64,000 bases of DNA, taken from the NCBI GenBank assembly GCA_023053575.1, contig JAKZAP010000022.1, positions 16,100,518 through 16,164,517 of the forward strand, in the 5' to 3' direction. The stretch is from Branchinecta lynchi. Its lineage: Eukaryota; Arthropoda; Branchiopoda; Anostraca; Branchinectidae. A model generated the notes under the pieces. It was not told the DNA's origin, ran no database searches, and saw nothing but the letters and a program-made list of their open reading frames with translations. Shown here piece after piece: positions 43,026 through 54,832 of this stretch. Numbering within the stretch: the first letter of the stretch is position 1; each line of letters starts with the position of its first letter. The position numbers and the translations under genes were made by a program.

Positions 43026-43679
43026 TTGCGTGGCAGGCTTTACTGGTGTTAGCCAGTATTTTCTAGTTCTTATATCTGATTTATGTTTCTTCTTTCATTT
43101 CTATCTACTCCCTGTGTTTGCCATGCCCTGTTGTGACGGGTGAAAGATACAATAGTTGAAGAAGAGTTGAGGTATTTGCCAATTTCATCTTTCAAAAAGC
43201 TTTACCTTTTGAATGCGGATTTGACCCGCAAAACTCATCAGCAGCAGCAATTGCTACTAGATATTAGGTTATTGTTTAAGTTAAGTTGAAGTAGTTTGTG
43301 GTAACCGCCCAGTGCCAGTGCATTTATGTCTTCTTATTGGCTGTTACCGATCATGATGGGTTATTATGTAATTTAGCAATAAAATAATATAATCTGATTT
43401 AAAGATAAACGTGAGAAGATTTCATTTACTGGCGGCTTGCCAGGATTATCGATATGAGCGGGTCCTGCTCGAATCGAGTGAACGAAGGTTCTTCAGATCA
43501 AAGAAGTTAAATCGGAAGCATTCTAGCTTCTAGCATCACGATGTCGAGCTCCATCAAAGTCGCGACTTAGATGGGGGACTCGGTTACGAGCGTCTTAGCA
43601 TCTATTGGTGCGATTTTGAAGCACCGTATCATTTACTAGCCCAAATTCTTTTTAAATCTTAAAGGACACCTCACACTAC
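43026..43679. other. No gene recognised
   Basis: Unassigned sequence. CTACTCCCTGTGTTTGCCAT and ATCATGATGGGTTATTATG near 43110 and 43350 resemble retrotransposon 3' UTR text, but no coding signature is seen. Confidence 0.3.
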
Positions 43680-43861
43680 CAGGCTCCAGGAATCCAGGAA
43701 TTTATTTTGGGGGGGGGGGGTTGCTTTTCGGGTTTTTTTTGCCTGCTGGTCGGACAAAAAAGTACAAAAAACACATAGATCAGAGGGAAAAGCCTATACA
43801 AATCGTTATTTTTGTGTGTTTCGGGGGGGGGGGGGGCAACCCTGGCCTTCAATACGGCCTT
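43680..43861. mobile_element. hAT-like MITE, GTATCC family, copy 7 (worn ends)
   Basis: AATCCAGGAATTTATTTTGG, the family middle (CTGCTGGTCGGACAAAAAAG, AGATCAGAGGGAAAAGCC) and AATACGGCCTT. Both TIRs are altered and no target duplication is visible. Confidence 0.7.
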
Positions 43862-44167
43862 TCTGCTCAGATGTTCTAATAGTTGACCACTGCACAAATA
43901 GTTGGCCCGATTACACACGGCTTTGGCTGTTTTTAGCCTCTTTCCATGTCCCTTGCTCTGGATGACAATTTTGGCAAAACTTGCATAACCGGTCTCAGGA
44001 TGAATAATCTCCTTATTTCTAAACCCGGGGATCCCAATTTTGTACGGTACATTCTAAACCCTCTAACAGAACCACGCTGATTTTGTCGTTTTCCGTCTTT
44101 TGCTACCTTTGATGTGTATTACGCCGTCGACGGTTGTCTGCGAAGTGTTTCCATCAGAAAAACCGGT

Positions 44168-44700
44168 TATATTAATAATAATAATAATTTATTTGTAACC
44201 CACCGCACAAAAACAATGTGAAGATAGTGGAGTAAAGAAGAGAAAAGAAACAAATAAACAACTGAAGAAACACTAATACAACAAAATAAACACAAAAAAA
44301 TCAACAGAACAAACGGATGAGCCCGTGATATGGAGTAAGCCGTTCATACGCTTGTCCAGATAAATTTTTATGAAGCTCCTGGAGTTTTGCCGTTATATCA
44401 GGGGCTTTGTATTTTCGGATTATTCTACGATTTCGATACGATATAGGCAAATAAAGCAGGTATTTACAGTATTTGTAGTAACATGTACGTAGTTTACATA
44501 TGTCACAGTCCCAGGAAGATAGAGTATAGAGTGATCTTAAAAAACTGAAAACAAAGAAACCAAAGCCTTACGGTTATACTTACACCGGTTTGACACAATC
44601 TTAGAATATACAGATTTAATCCCTTTTACAAGCTTCAGATACTGCAGAATTGCGAAAGGACGTTGTATTTTTAACAAACTGTTAAGCCAAGCCAATGTAA
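44168..44700 (-). mobile_element. Non-LTR retrotransposon fragment, (TAA)n tail family
   Basis: On the plus strand (AAT)n, TTTATTTGTAACCCACC, GTGGAGTAAAG, then GGATGAGCCCGTGATATGGA and AAATTTTTATGAAGCTCC. The last blocks resemble 57990-58060. This is a 3' UTR and part of a worn ORF2; no clear RT motif survives. Confidence 0.5.
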
Positions 44701-45234
44701 ACCAAGCCAATGTAAATTGTTTCCGTGTTTTCGCTATAAGTCAATGGGTCTCGAAAATGGCTTAAAGCAGCCACAACCGTCGGTTATTTGTTGAAAGCGC
44801 AGCGTAGTTTTAAAGTATTCAAAGATTTTAAAATACTGTAAGTTGATGAGTAAAAAGTGCTAGGGGTCCTTTAAAGAGACCGAACGTAGCAAGCGTGATA
44901 ATTAGTGAATTGCTAGTAGATGAGATAGGATACGCTTATGAAGTGAAGAATCACTGGAACAAGAATGGATGGAAATACTACTGAAGTAGAATCAGTTACT
45001 ATCAAAAAGTGAAAAAAAAATGTTCCGACGAATCCATTGGCGCGTTTGGGAAGTACAGGTTCAGAATAGTTCTTAACAAGAAAATAAGGCAGAAAGAAAA
45101 GCGTTTAGCTGGTATGTCGATAAAAAGTAAAAAATTAAACAAAACTTTTGCTCTGAGGTACCTCTTGAGGTACCTTCGCCACCTCTGCCTATCAATCTGC
45201 CACATTTTTCCTGGAGGAATGGCGTATCCAACAA

Positions 45235-46457
45235 GACCAAAGGTGTCGATGGGATCCCAAAAATCTAAGATTTGATCCAAACAATTCGGTATTGTCTTCG
45301 CCAGGCTAATCATCAGAGAAAACCGAGTTCAGATATTCGATCTACCTATCTATATCTCTATAAGCCATATCTATTTTGACGATATTGACCGAAACTTCCT
45401 GCTTTACTACTGCGAAATTTGCGGTTTCGCCCGAATTCCGAGCGAACTACTAGTCCAGCAAAAAAAGAAAAATTCAGAAACGAAGCCGGCGTATCTCCTG
45501 ATCCCTATAAAGAAATCTAATCAACTTTAAATACAATTTTGACTTAAAAAAAATGCGGGTACAACCGGATTCCGGACTAATTATATGTCCGGGTAAAAAA
45601 TGATCATTATATACATACTCAGCGTCTTTTCTTACCCCTAAATATATCATCTAATCAACTTCAGATAAAGCTTTTACTTTTAACATATATCGGGTTTTGG
45701 CCGGATTACAGGCGAACTAGTTGTCCGGCGAGAAAACGGTTTTCACCATCGGGTTCAGCATGTCTTCTCCCCATAAATCAAACATTTAATCAACTTCAAA
45801 TGAAACTGTTACTTTTAACCAACTTTCCGGTTTTGGCCGGATTCCGGACGAACTGCTTGTCCGGCGACAAAATGATTTTCACCGTCATGCTCAGCATGCC
45901 TTCTTACCCCTTAATCAAACATTTATTCAACTTCGAATGAAACTTTTACTTTTAACCAACTTTCCGGTTTTTGCCGGATTCCGGACGAACTACTCGTCCA
46001 GCGAGAAAATGGTTTTCACCATCGTGCTCAGCATGTCTTCTTACCCGTAAATCAAACATTTAATCAACTTCAAATGAAACTTTTACTTTTAACAAACTTT
46101 CCAGTTTTTGCCGGATTTCGGACGAACTACTTGTCCGAAGAGAAAATGATTGTCACCATCGTGGTCAGCATGTCTTCTTACCCCATAATCGACTATCACA
46201 TTAGCTGTTTAAAAATATTTTGTTTGTCCCTTAAATTAAACCCCCTCCCCCACCCCCAAATATAGGGCTACAGAGCCCATCTACGAACTCGACTTACCCT
46301 TGACCCAAACAATCCTCATACCAAGTTTCATCAAAATATCTCATTCCCTTTGAGAGTTATCGTGCTTACAGACGGACTGACGGACGGACGGACAGACGGA
46401 CGGACGGACAACTTTTGCGATGTCATAGGTATCCCTCCACTTACGTTTTGGGATCCC
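45235..46457 (-). mobile_element. HINE/pearl-like element, 137-bp repeat family, copy 4
   Basis: Reverse orientation: left edge ACCAAAGGTGTCGATGGGAT with CCCAAAAATC and TGTCTTCGCCAGGC, then units of ACTTTCCGGTTTTGGCCGGA / AAATGAAACTTTTACTTTTA, a (GACG)n microsatellite (46375-46410) and CGTTTTGGGATCCCAATAAT at the right. Units here are more diverged from copies 2 and 3. Confidence 0.75.
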
Positions 46458-46769
46458 AATAATCTAACTATGTGATCGTTTCCCACTGAATAGTTTACGA
46501 GCCGATGGGATAGGCTGACTCGTTGTCTAAACGTTCAAATCATTTACTCATAGTTCTGAAGAATATTGACTGGTTTTAAAATTACGCATACGATTTTTAA
46601 AAATAGTCGTTACTATCAACTGACAGTGGTTTCTCCACATTTTCTGCCATTTCAAATGACTGCTTCAAGTGCACTATGTTAGTTCTGCGGTTTTCAGCTA
46701 CTTAACAGCGTCAGCAGAAGCGCAAATAAATTTGGCCGTAAATTAGCAATTTCAGCGCCTTAGAAATTA

Positions 46770-46850
46770 ATAATAATAATTTGTTATGTCGCACCCACAT
46801 TTCACAAGGGAATATAAGTGGAGCAAAATAACATAATAACTAGACCTACG
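46770..46850 (-). mobile_element. Short non-LTR 3' end, (TAA)n tail family
   Basis: (AAT)n, TTTGTTATGTCGCACCCAC and AAGTGGAGCAAAATAAC on the plus strand, like the first 80 bp of 44168-44700. Confidence 0.45.
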
Positions 46851-47070
46851 TTGCCCTGACAACGTGAAGTGTTGCGGCAACCTTTGTCCGGCTTCGCCGA
46901 CTAAAGTGTTGCGAGAGCAACACTTTGGTTTTGTTTCTTCGCTGTCGGTTAAATGCTGAAATTGTCAACTTATCGAAGCTTTTAAAACGGTATGTTCTAA
47001 AAAGAATAATCACATAATCAAAAGCTGTTCTTTAGCGTTGTAAAACCAACAACAAAACAATATCGGAAGA

Positions 47071-49960
47071 AGGCTATCCGTAACGTTTCAGAATTAAAAT
47101 ACCATAGATGACACTATTAATTATTACACAACTACCTTATTGTTTTACATTACCGTATCGTTTGTACCCGTTGCGTAAACAGTTAATCCTAGGTTATAGC
47201 GATAGACCATCGATACAAACTTTCTTACTGTCATATTTACAGAAATCGAATACAATGTGCACCAATTTTCAAAAATTTCTAGCCCCTCGTGAACCGATCT
47301 TACTTACAAGTCCGTCTCCCGTGATTGACATCAAATTCACCGGAAACAAATAATGGATACACCAGCTATCAAAAGTTGCAAACCCCTCATCGCTGAAGAT
47401 GATTATAGCATAAAAGCCGATTATTACTTACAAGTCCCATGCATGTCTTACAATTGGGAACAAAATTGTTCTTACCATCGAATACACCTGAGACAAATAA
47501 CAGGTATACCAACTAGCAAAAGCTTTAAACTCCTCGTTGCCGAAGATGATTATGAGCTAACAGTCGACTGTTGCTTACAGTCGACTGTTGCTTACAAGTC
47601 CCTTACATGTCTCACAACTGGTATCGCCTATTTTTGGTTTCAGTGTGTACCTTACTCCTGAAGTTGTCAACCCCTTGAAACTTTCAAACTGGTTTATCTC
47701 ATGAAGGATTTTTGTTCAAAAAATGGATGGCATATATTTTGATCAGCTCTTCAAGGGCTATCGATTGCCCTAACCACAACAAAAGCATATCGGAAAAAGG
47801 GACTAAATTGACTTTGCAGTCAGTTGAACTTTATCCTTTTCAATCGTAGACATCGTGACGGATGAAAACTTGGAATAATATCCTATATAATCTAGTTGGT
47901 ATTATAAAGCTATCCGTAACTTTTTAGGATTAAAATACCATAGATGACACTATTAATTATTACGAAACTACCTTGTTTTACATTACAGTATCGTTTGTAC
48001 CCGTTGCGTTAACAGTAAATCCTAGGTTACAGCGATAGACCAACGATACAAACTTTCTTACTCTTACCGTCAGATTTATATTAATCGAATACAATGTGCA
48101 ACAATTTGAACAAATTTCTAGCCCCTCGTGCACCGATTCTACTGACAAGTTCCTTTCCCGTGATAGACATCAAGTTCACCGGATAAAAATAATGGGTACA
48201 CCGACTAGCAAAAGTTGCAAACCCCTCATCGCTGAAGATTTGTGTAGCATAACAGCCGATTATTACTTACAAGTCCCTTGCATGTTTTACATTTGGGAAC
48301 CAAATTGTTCATCAAATGACAGGTACGCCAACTAGCGAGAGCTGCAAACCCCTCATTGCCGAAGATGATTATGAGCTAACAGTCGCCTGTCGCGTACAAG
48401 TCCCCTAAATGTCTCACAACTGGTATCGCCTATTTTTGGTTTCAGTGTGTACCTTACTACTGAAGTTGTCAACCCCTTGAAACTTTCAAACTGGTGTATC
48501 TCATAAAGGAATTTTTTTTTACCAAAAAATGGATGTCATATACTTTGATCAGCTCATTAGCGGCTATCGATTGCCGTCGAAGTTGAACTTTATCCTTTTC
48601 AATCGTAGATATCGTGACGGATGAAAACTTGGAACAATATCTTATATAATCTAGTTGATATTATAAAGCTATCCTTAACTTTTCAGGATTAAAATACCAT
48701 AGATGACACTATTAGTTATTACAAAATTACCTTATTGTTTTACATTACCGTATCGTTTGTACCCGTTGCGTAAACAGTTAATCCTAGGTTAGAGCGATAG
48801 ACCATCGATACAAACTTTCTTACTGTCATATGTACAGAAATCGAATACAATGTGCACCAATTTTCAAAAATTTCTAGCCCCTCGTGAACCGATTCTTACT
48901 TACAAGTCCCTCTCCCGTGATTGACATCAAATTCACCGGAAACAAATAATGGATATACCAGCTATCAAAAGTTGCAAGCCCCTCATCGCTGAAGATGATT
49001 ATAGCATAAGCTTTTTAAACGGGATGTTCTAAAAAAATTAATCACATGATCAAAAGGTATTCTTCAGCGTTGTAAAAACAACAACAAAATAATATAGGAA
49101 GAAGGGACTAAATTAACTTTGCAGTCAGTTGTACTTTATCCTTTTCAATCGTAGACATCATGACGGATGAAAACTTGGAACAATATCTTATATAATCTAG
49201 TTGGTAATAGAAAGCTATCCGTAACTTTTCAGGATTAAAATACCATAGATGACACTATTAATTATTATGAAACTACCTCATTGCTTTACATTTTCGTTTG
49301 TATCCGTTTTGTAAACAGTTAATCCTCGGTTACATTGATAGACCATCGACGCAAACTTTCTTACCGTCAGATTTATATAAATCGAATACAATGTGCACCC
49401 ATTTGCAAAAATTCCTAGCCCCTCGTGAACCGATTCCTACTTACAAGTCCCTCTCCCGTGATATACATTAAGTTAACCGGAAACAAATAATGGGTACACC
49501 AGCTAGCAAAAGCTGCAAACCCATCATCGCAGAAGATGATTGTAGCATAACAGCCGATTATTACTTACAAGTCCCTTGCATATCTTACCATTGGGAACCA
49601 AATTGTTCTTACCATCGAATACACCGGAAACAAATAACAGGTATACCAACTAGCAAAAGCTGCAAACCCCTCATTACCGAAGATGATTATGGGCTAACAG
49701 TCGACTGTTGCTTAAAAGTCCCCTATATGTATCATAACTGGTATCGCCTATTTTTGGTTTCAATGTACCTTACTATGAAGTTGTCAACCCCTTTGAAATT
49801 TTCAAACTGGTGTATCTCATGAAGGAATTTTTGTACCAGAAAATGGATGACATATACTTTGATCAGCTCATCAATGGCTATCGATTGCCGTCGAAAAAAA
49901 AATTCTACCTGTCTTAGTTCAAAAGTTGACTTTTTTGCCGTAGGCCAACTTTCTAACGTC
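47071..49960. repeat. Four-unit tandem array (838, 759, 545 bp steps)
   Basis: The landmark GCTATCC(G/T)TAAC with TTAAAATACCATAGATGACA occurs near 47073, 47911, 48670 and 49215. Each unit contains one to three ~147-bp subrepeats with GCAAACCCCTCATCGC, GAAGATGATTAT and CTTACAAGTCCC. Units differ in how many subrepeats they keep. Three copies read SCKPLIAEDDYSITADYYL-like peptides over 80-110 codons (47353-47661, 48096-48335, 49490-49822), but substitutions between copies look mostly amino-acid-changing, so I do not call a gene. Confidence 0.8.
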
Positions 49961-50580
49961 ACGACTTAGAAAGGAGCAAAGGATAAGCTCTAGTTTCTTT
50001 AGCAATGAGAGAACTTTTAAAGTTTAAGAGGCTCATCTGAATACCGTTACTCTACCACAAACCAAAGTGCAAAAAAAAAAAATTATAAACTCAGCTGAAA
50101 TCGTCGCAGACATGGACAGAAACAATAGATGGCAGCACTTTCGGACCCGTGGGAAAAAGCCACTTTTTTGTCTCTGTAGATTTTTCTATTTATCACTCAA
50201 AGAAGATGATGTTGGCTATGGGGCCGGGTAACTGCCGCATATATTTAACACTTATAGATTTTAGTCCATCTTCAATTTGAAACTGGTGCCTGCCTGCTTG
50301 CGTGCTAGAACGGAGCTTTCCACTCGAAAGCAGAAACATCTTTTGATGAAACGAAAGGTTCGCTACACAACTTCAGATAGTCCTCTCTGACATAGGCTAT
50401 ACAACTCCACTTCACTTCGCAGACCGTAGGCTCTGGCTCGAGGACAAGCAAAAACCATCCTTATTGGCCCCAGGCAAGAGTTCTACGGAGCTTTCCAAAA
50501 TGTAATGTCATATTCATCAATCCGGCCTAAGGTCCACACTTTCCGTAAAAACCGCACAGGTTAGACCCTTCTCAGTTACC
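49961..50580. other. No gene recognised
   Basis: Single-copy-looking sequence inside the large inverted-repeat element, leading to the poly(A) at 50608. Confidence 0.3.
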
Positions 50581-50583
50581 AGG

Positions 50584-50633
50584 AATAAAATGAAATCGGA
50601 GTCATAGAAAAAAAAAAAAAAAAAAAAAAAAAA
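50584..50633 (+). other. AATAAA signal and A26 tract (retroposed transcript end)
   Basis: AATAAA at 50584-50589 is followed 18 bp later by 26 A residues. This spacing fits the 3' end of a polyadenylated transcript copied back into the genome. The upstream sequence is not identified. Confidence 0.45.
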
Positions 50634-50964
50634 CGAGGACAAAACCAAAGTGTTGCTCTCGCAACACAATGAAAGCAAATTCTCAAAGTAATCATACAAA
50701 TACACTAGAACCCGATAGGGCGGTTTGGAGCGAATGAGCTAAACTATTTTTAGTCGTCAGTGCGGTATGTTGGTTCTGCTGAGTTTTCAGCTGTATCTGT
50801 CAGGAGTAGAGCAGAAAAATGTGGCTTTAAAAATACAGTAATCTCTTCACTTCTCTAATTAACAGTAATAATATTTGTCTAACCTACAAGTGAATGTAAA
50901 CCCACAAGTGAATGTAAACGGAGTAATTATGCAGAATGGAAAAATATCAAAACAACCATACAAG

Positions 50965-51165
50965 CAGGCCCGTATCCAGGAATTTATTTCGGTGGGGGTT
51001 TGCCTTTCGGGGGGTTTATTGCCTGCTGGTCGGCCAAAAAAGTACAAAAAACACATAGATCAGAGGGAAAAGCCTATAAGAATCATTAGTTTTGTATGTT
51101 TCGGGGGGGGGGGGGGGGGGTCAACCCCCTAACCCCCCCCCCCCCCCCCCCTGGATACGGTCTTG
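50965..51165. mobile_element. hAT-like MITE, GTATCC family, copy 8
   Basis: CAGGCCCGTATCCAGG at the left and GGATACGGTCTTG at the right, with an exact target duplication CATACAAG at 50957-50964 and 51166-51173. A G run of about 18 bp and a C run of about 20 bp lie just inside the right end. Confidence 0.92.
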
Positions 51166-51173
51166 CATACAAG

Positions 51174-51955
51174 TAGAGTGACGAGAGGGCGGTTTGGGAT
51201 ACGCGCGAATGAGTTAATTTATTGTTGGCCGCGAGAATCCTGAAACAGAGATTATCGCGTACAGGAAACAATGTTCCAATTAAAATTAATGCGACTAGTA
51301 TCAACAAATAAGCATAAATTCTGGCGTTTTCTTCTCAAAACACGACGCCTACAGTCTGCTTCTTCAGCCATTGTTACCTGCACGCGACTCTTTTAATTTA
51401 GCCGCCAAAACCAAATTTACTGCCTTAAATTCTAATTAATTTCTCAAGCCCGCGCGAAACACGAAGATGGGTAGAAGCCCTCTCAAATGATAAGTAGGTT
51501 TTTAGTTGAGACTGAATATTAATCAACAAGCAAAACTTGGCAAAACATCTACACTTTGCAGCAAAAAGAAAGTCCCAATGGCTTGCGCTGCAATTTACTA
51601 ATCCTAAATGCAAGTAGTAAATAAAACACAGCTTGAAGACTTACAATTTTCCGCCTAGCCTATGAATTTAGTGCAAACAAACTCATTAAAAGCTACAGCT
51701 CCTCACCCCGAACAAAAGAAAAAGAAAAAAAATGTGTTAACCAGGGGTGTTCCGAGCCTTTCTTCGTTGGAGGGGGGGGGGGGGAACCTGGTAAAATTTA
51801 CCGAACCGGTACCTGATTTTTACTGAATTTCTTATAAAAACGCAGCGAGATGCCTTCAAGAAGCTACAGTTGCATAGTATATCTTTAGAAGTAATAGTTA
51901 TGTAATGAATGACAACTAGCTGAAGCTACCGTTAAATGGTAAAGAACAAGAGCAA
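51174..51955. other. No gene recognised
   Basis: AT-rich sequence with a G run near 51770. No convincing ORF or repeat. Confidence 0.3.
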
Positions 51956-52455
51956 AATAAATGCCACTTAAATTACCGAACTCAGTAACTGGGGTGAACC
52001 AAATAATGAATTCGTACTACAAGAAGATTAACTGAAAAAAATAAGGAAGCTGTATAACACCCGAATTTCGTAATGGGATAAAACTCGTGTTAAAACCACC
52101 CAAAACAACGAAATGTGACAAGTCTGGTAAGAGATATAGACAAAGCTAAACTCCGATGAATTACTGAATTCGATAATGAATCAGAACCAAATGAATCTGA
52201 TTGAATCACCGAAGGATGAAATGGACTGACCGAATGCGACGGAACAGATACGGACTTGAGAAAACTCTAATGAATTACCGAATTTGGAAACGAATGAGAC
52301 CAAATAAGCACGTTAAATCACTGACTTTACGAAAGGAGGACCGAATGCGGTGAAATCGATGTGGACTGAACAAAAGTTGGATGAATTACTAAATTCGATA
52401 AAGAATGAGAATCAATAAGCACTTTAAGTCACCCAATTACGGAATTTGGAGATAA
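51956..52455. repeat. Tandem repeat with 112-bp period
   Basis: GATGAATTACTGAATTCGATA-like motifs at about 52157, 52269 and 52381 are 112 bp apart, each followed by AATGAGACCAAATAAGC-like and GACCGAATGCG blocks. Weaker related units extend back to about 51960. Non-coding. Confidence 0.65.
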
Positions 52456-52909
52456 AAGATTAAAAAAAAACCGGGCATCACGGCTTCGCTGCGGTGCCCA
52501 TTTCGACCGCAGTTTTTGCCTTTGGCAAAAATTTGACCAAATAGCCAAAACTTAAGTGATGTCCCCCCCCCCCCCCCCCGTGGGACGCCTGTGATGTTAA
52601 CTGCACTTCTTCTTATTCTTCCTTTAGATATTTCAAAACTTCCAGCGATGGGAGCCCTGTGTTTGTTCAAGTTTATTTTAATAAGGGTTTCTCTAAATAT
52701 ACATCTAGTTAAGAGACAATAGGCTATGGTAGACATTTGTTTCGAGGCCAAAACGTTAACTTTATTTGCTACGTTGCCTTGACCAGTAAGAAGAAAATAC
52801 GAGGTTTATTGTCCCAGCTGCAATTCCAGTAATCCGATATCCTTTCGTTGTTTCCTTATGTTTTTCCCCTCTTCTGTGAATCCTCTGTAAATATTTTTGT
52901 TTCTTGGCA

Positions 52910-52949
52910 TACACTGTAAAAAAAAATCGGAGAAACGTTTTACTGTGTA
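52910..52949. mobile_element. 40-bp minimal derivative of the CACTGTAAAA MITE
   Basis: TACACTGTAAAAAAAAATCG is followed at once by GAGAAACGTTTTACTGTGTA: the two ends of the palindromic MITE with the whole interior deleted and TA at both edges. Confidence 0.7.
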
Positions 52950-54065
52950 ACCGGTTGGCCTATTTTGTTTTGTGTTCGCAGAGGGTGGTAAACACAAATC
53001 ATATTTGTAGGGGCCATCTTTTGTGTACCTTTTTGACACTTTCTTTCATATAATTATAATTTAACCCTTTTTTTCAAAACACTACAATTCTCGTCTGCTT
53101 CTTTATCTGTTGTTACTTGCACGCGACTCGTTTCATTTTAGCTGCAAAAAAAACATTTATTACCTTAATCTCTAATTAGTTTCTTTCGGAGAAATACTCT
53201 TCAGGCCAACTTGGTAGCAGTTGGAAGTTCGAGAGCTTATGTTAAACAAAGTCTCCAGATGGTTACCTACCTTGCTACAAAAACGCCAGTTTCAAATTCA
53301 TTATCTGAAGTAGAAAGGTCATCACTTTTTTCGTAATTGTTAGAGGCTTGCTCGGATGTAACGAAGCGTGAACAGTACTGCAGCCCTATTTAGTAATTGG
53401 GGTCTGAAGGCTCGACCAGCCAAATTTTGTGTTCGCGTTTGTTCACTTGTGACGCATTGTTTCGTTCGCCAAGCAAGTCGAGTTCTTTGTTTTGTATTTC
53501 TTAAGTTGAAGATTTAGAAGCAGTACTTATAGTCAGAGGCTCTTTTAATTTTCGGGGTCATTGTTTTACATTGGACCCGGTGAAAATGCTGGAATACAAT
53601 ATAGAAACAGATCCAAGGTTGCCATTTTTCAGACAGAATCAACAAAAAGCTGGTGGATTCCAAGTGACAAGTGACCATTTATTTTTGCCAGTTAACTGTA
53701 ATGGTCGACGTATTTAGTGTTAATTCGGCGCTACGCGTTGGATCAGTGAATCTATCTATCTATCTATTTTCGTCGATGATCGAAACTTCTGTTGTTGTAG
53801 ACCTACTAGAGAAAGGTGAATTAGTAACCGAGAAATGCAAATTAAAGGAATTATCTGGGTAGTTTGATTCTGTACTGAAAGTGGACCGTCAATCATGGGC
53901 CGATCATACACAGACACTTCCTAGATACCCTGCAGCGTATCTTTCCATCAAACTCACCATTTTCCGATTCCTAAGCGCTCTTGGCGTTGAAGTCCGATTG
54001 GAGGCGCTACTCCGATTTGACGAGCGGACCTCTCCACCAGAACTGGGTACCTGATGAAAAATGTA
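52950..54065. other. No gene recognised
   Basis: Scattered short ORFs (for example 53671-53862) without splice or family support. A (CTAT)n run lies at about 53751-53766. Confidence 0.3.
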
Positions 54066-54494
54066 TCTCAATAAATATTCTTTGAGCCCAAGCTGACTTT
54101 GAAACATATATTCAAACAATGTTTACAACGGATATACGTCAGCTACGATTCTTCAATCAACGATATTTCGGCCCTTCTTGGCAAGGGTCCTCGTCAGGCT
54201 GTCAATCTTCTGGGTCAATGTCGGGGAAACATTCGTCAAAACAGTTGATTTTTTTTCATGAAAACAGTCGGTTCTTCTGAAAATCAGTCTATTTTTCGTC
54301 AAACAGTCAGTTTTTCCGAAAATTAGTCGATTGACTAATTTTCTAACCCCGATCGTTTCTGACCCCGACGTTGAGCCAGAAGATTGACAGCCTGACGAGG
54401 ACCCTTGCTAAGAAGGGCCGATCGCTGATTGAAGAATCTTAGCTTACGTATATCGGTTTTAAACTTTGTTTGAATATAATGTATCTCAAAATAG
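54066..54494. mobile_element. Foldback element, copy 5 (long arms)
   Basis: The left arm from AATATTCTTTGAGCCCAAGC through GTTTACAACGGATATACG to GGCAAGGGTCCTCGTCAGG is matched inversely on the right to about 54494. The loop holds alternating CAGTTGATTTTTTTTCATG and GAAAACAGTCGG motifs like those inside the CAGAGGCGT MITE at 11880-12060. Confidence 0.75.
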
Positions 54495-54830
54495 GAGTTG
54501 TACGAAAAAGTAGCATGCAGTACCAACTGATGCTACTACATGTTTCTGTGTCAAGGCTACCGTGTTACTGCATTCTACTACATGCTACTATTAGCAAGAC
54601 ACAATGCTACTGGATACTACTGCTGAAGATTGGCCCAATCTGAGGCACAATAAATGATAGTATTATTTACATTACATGCAACTTTTTCGCACAACTATCA
54701 TACAACTGCTCAGGCTACAAATTTGTCATCGGGTATCTGGTTCTGATGTCACGGTTATTGTTATTTACTCCTGACTATTATACGCACCACAGTCTTTTTA
54801 TTCTAGCGTTTCACCAATCATCTAATTTGA
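54495..54830. other. No gene; CATGCTACTA-rich sequence
   Basis: Short ACTACATGCTACT and GCTACTGGATACTACT motifs recur without a fixed period. Confidence 0.35.
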
Positions 54831-54832
54831 AC

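Larger units (their letters stand above)
46906..50667. mobile_element. 3.76-kb element with 29-bp perfect inverted ends
   Basis: The 29 bp at 46906-46934 are exactly complementary to 50639-50667. They begin GTGTTGCGAGAGCAACAC, itself a 7-bp-stem hairpin with GAGA loop, and continue TTTGGTTTTGT. Between them lies a four-unit tandem array. No transposase is visible. It could be one TIR element or two hairpin-ended elements facing each other. Confidence 0.6.

Noticed and set aside
47071..49960. CRISPR-like interpretation of the tandem array
   Set aside because: Units are hundreds of bp, contiguous, without short unique spacers or cas genes, in a eukaryotic context.
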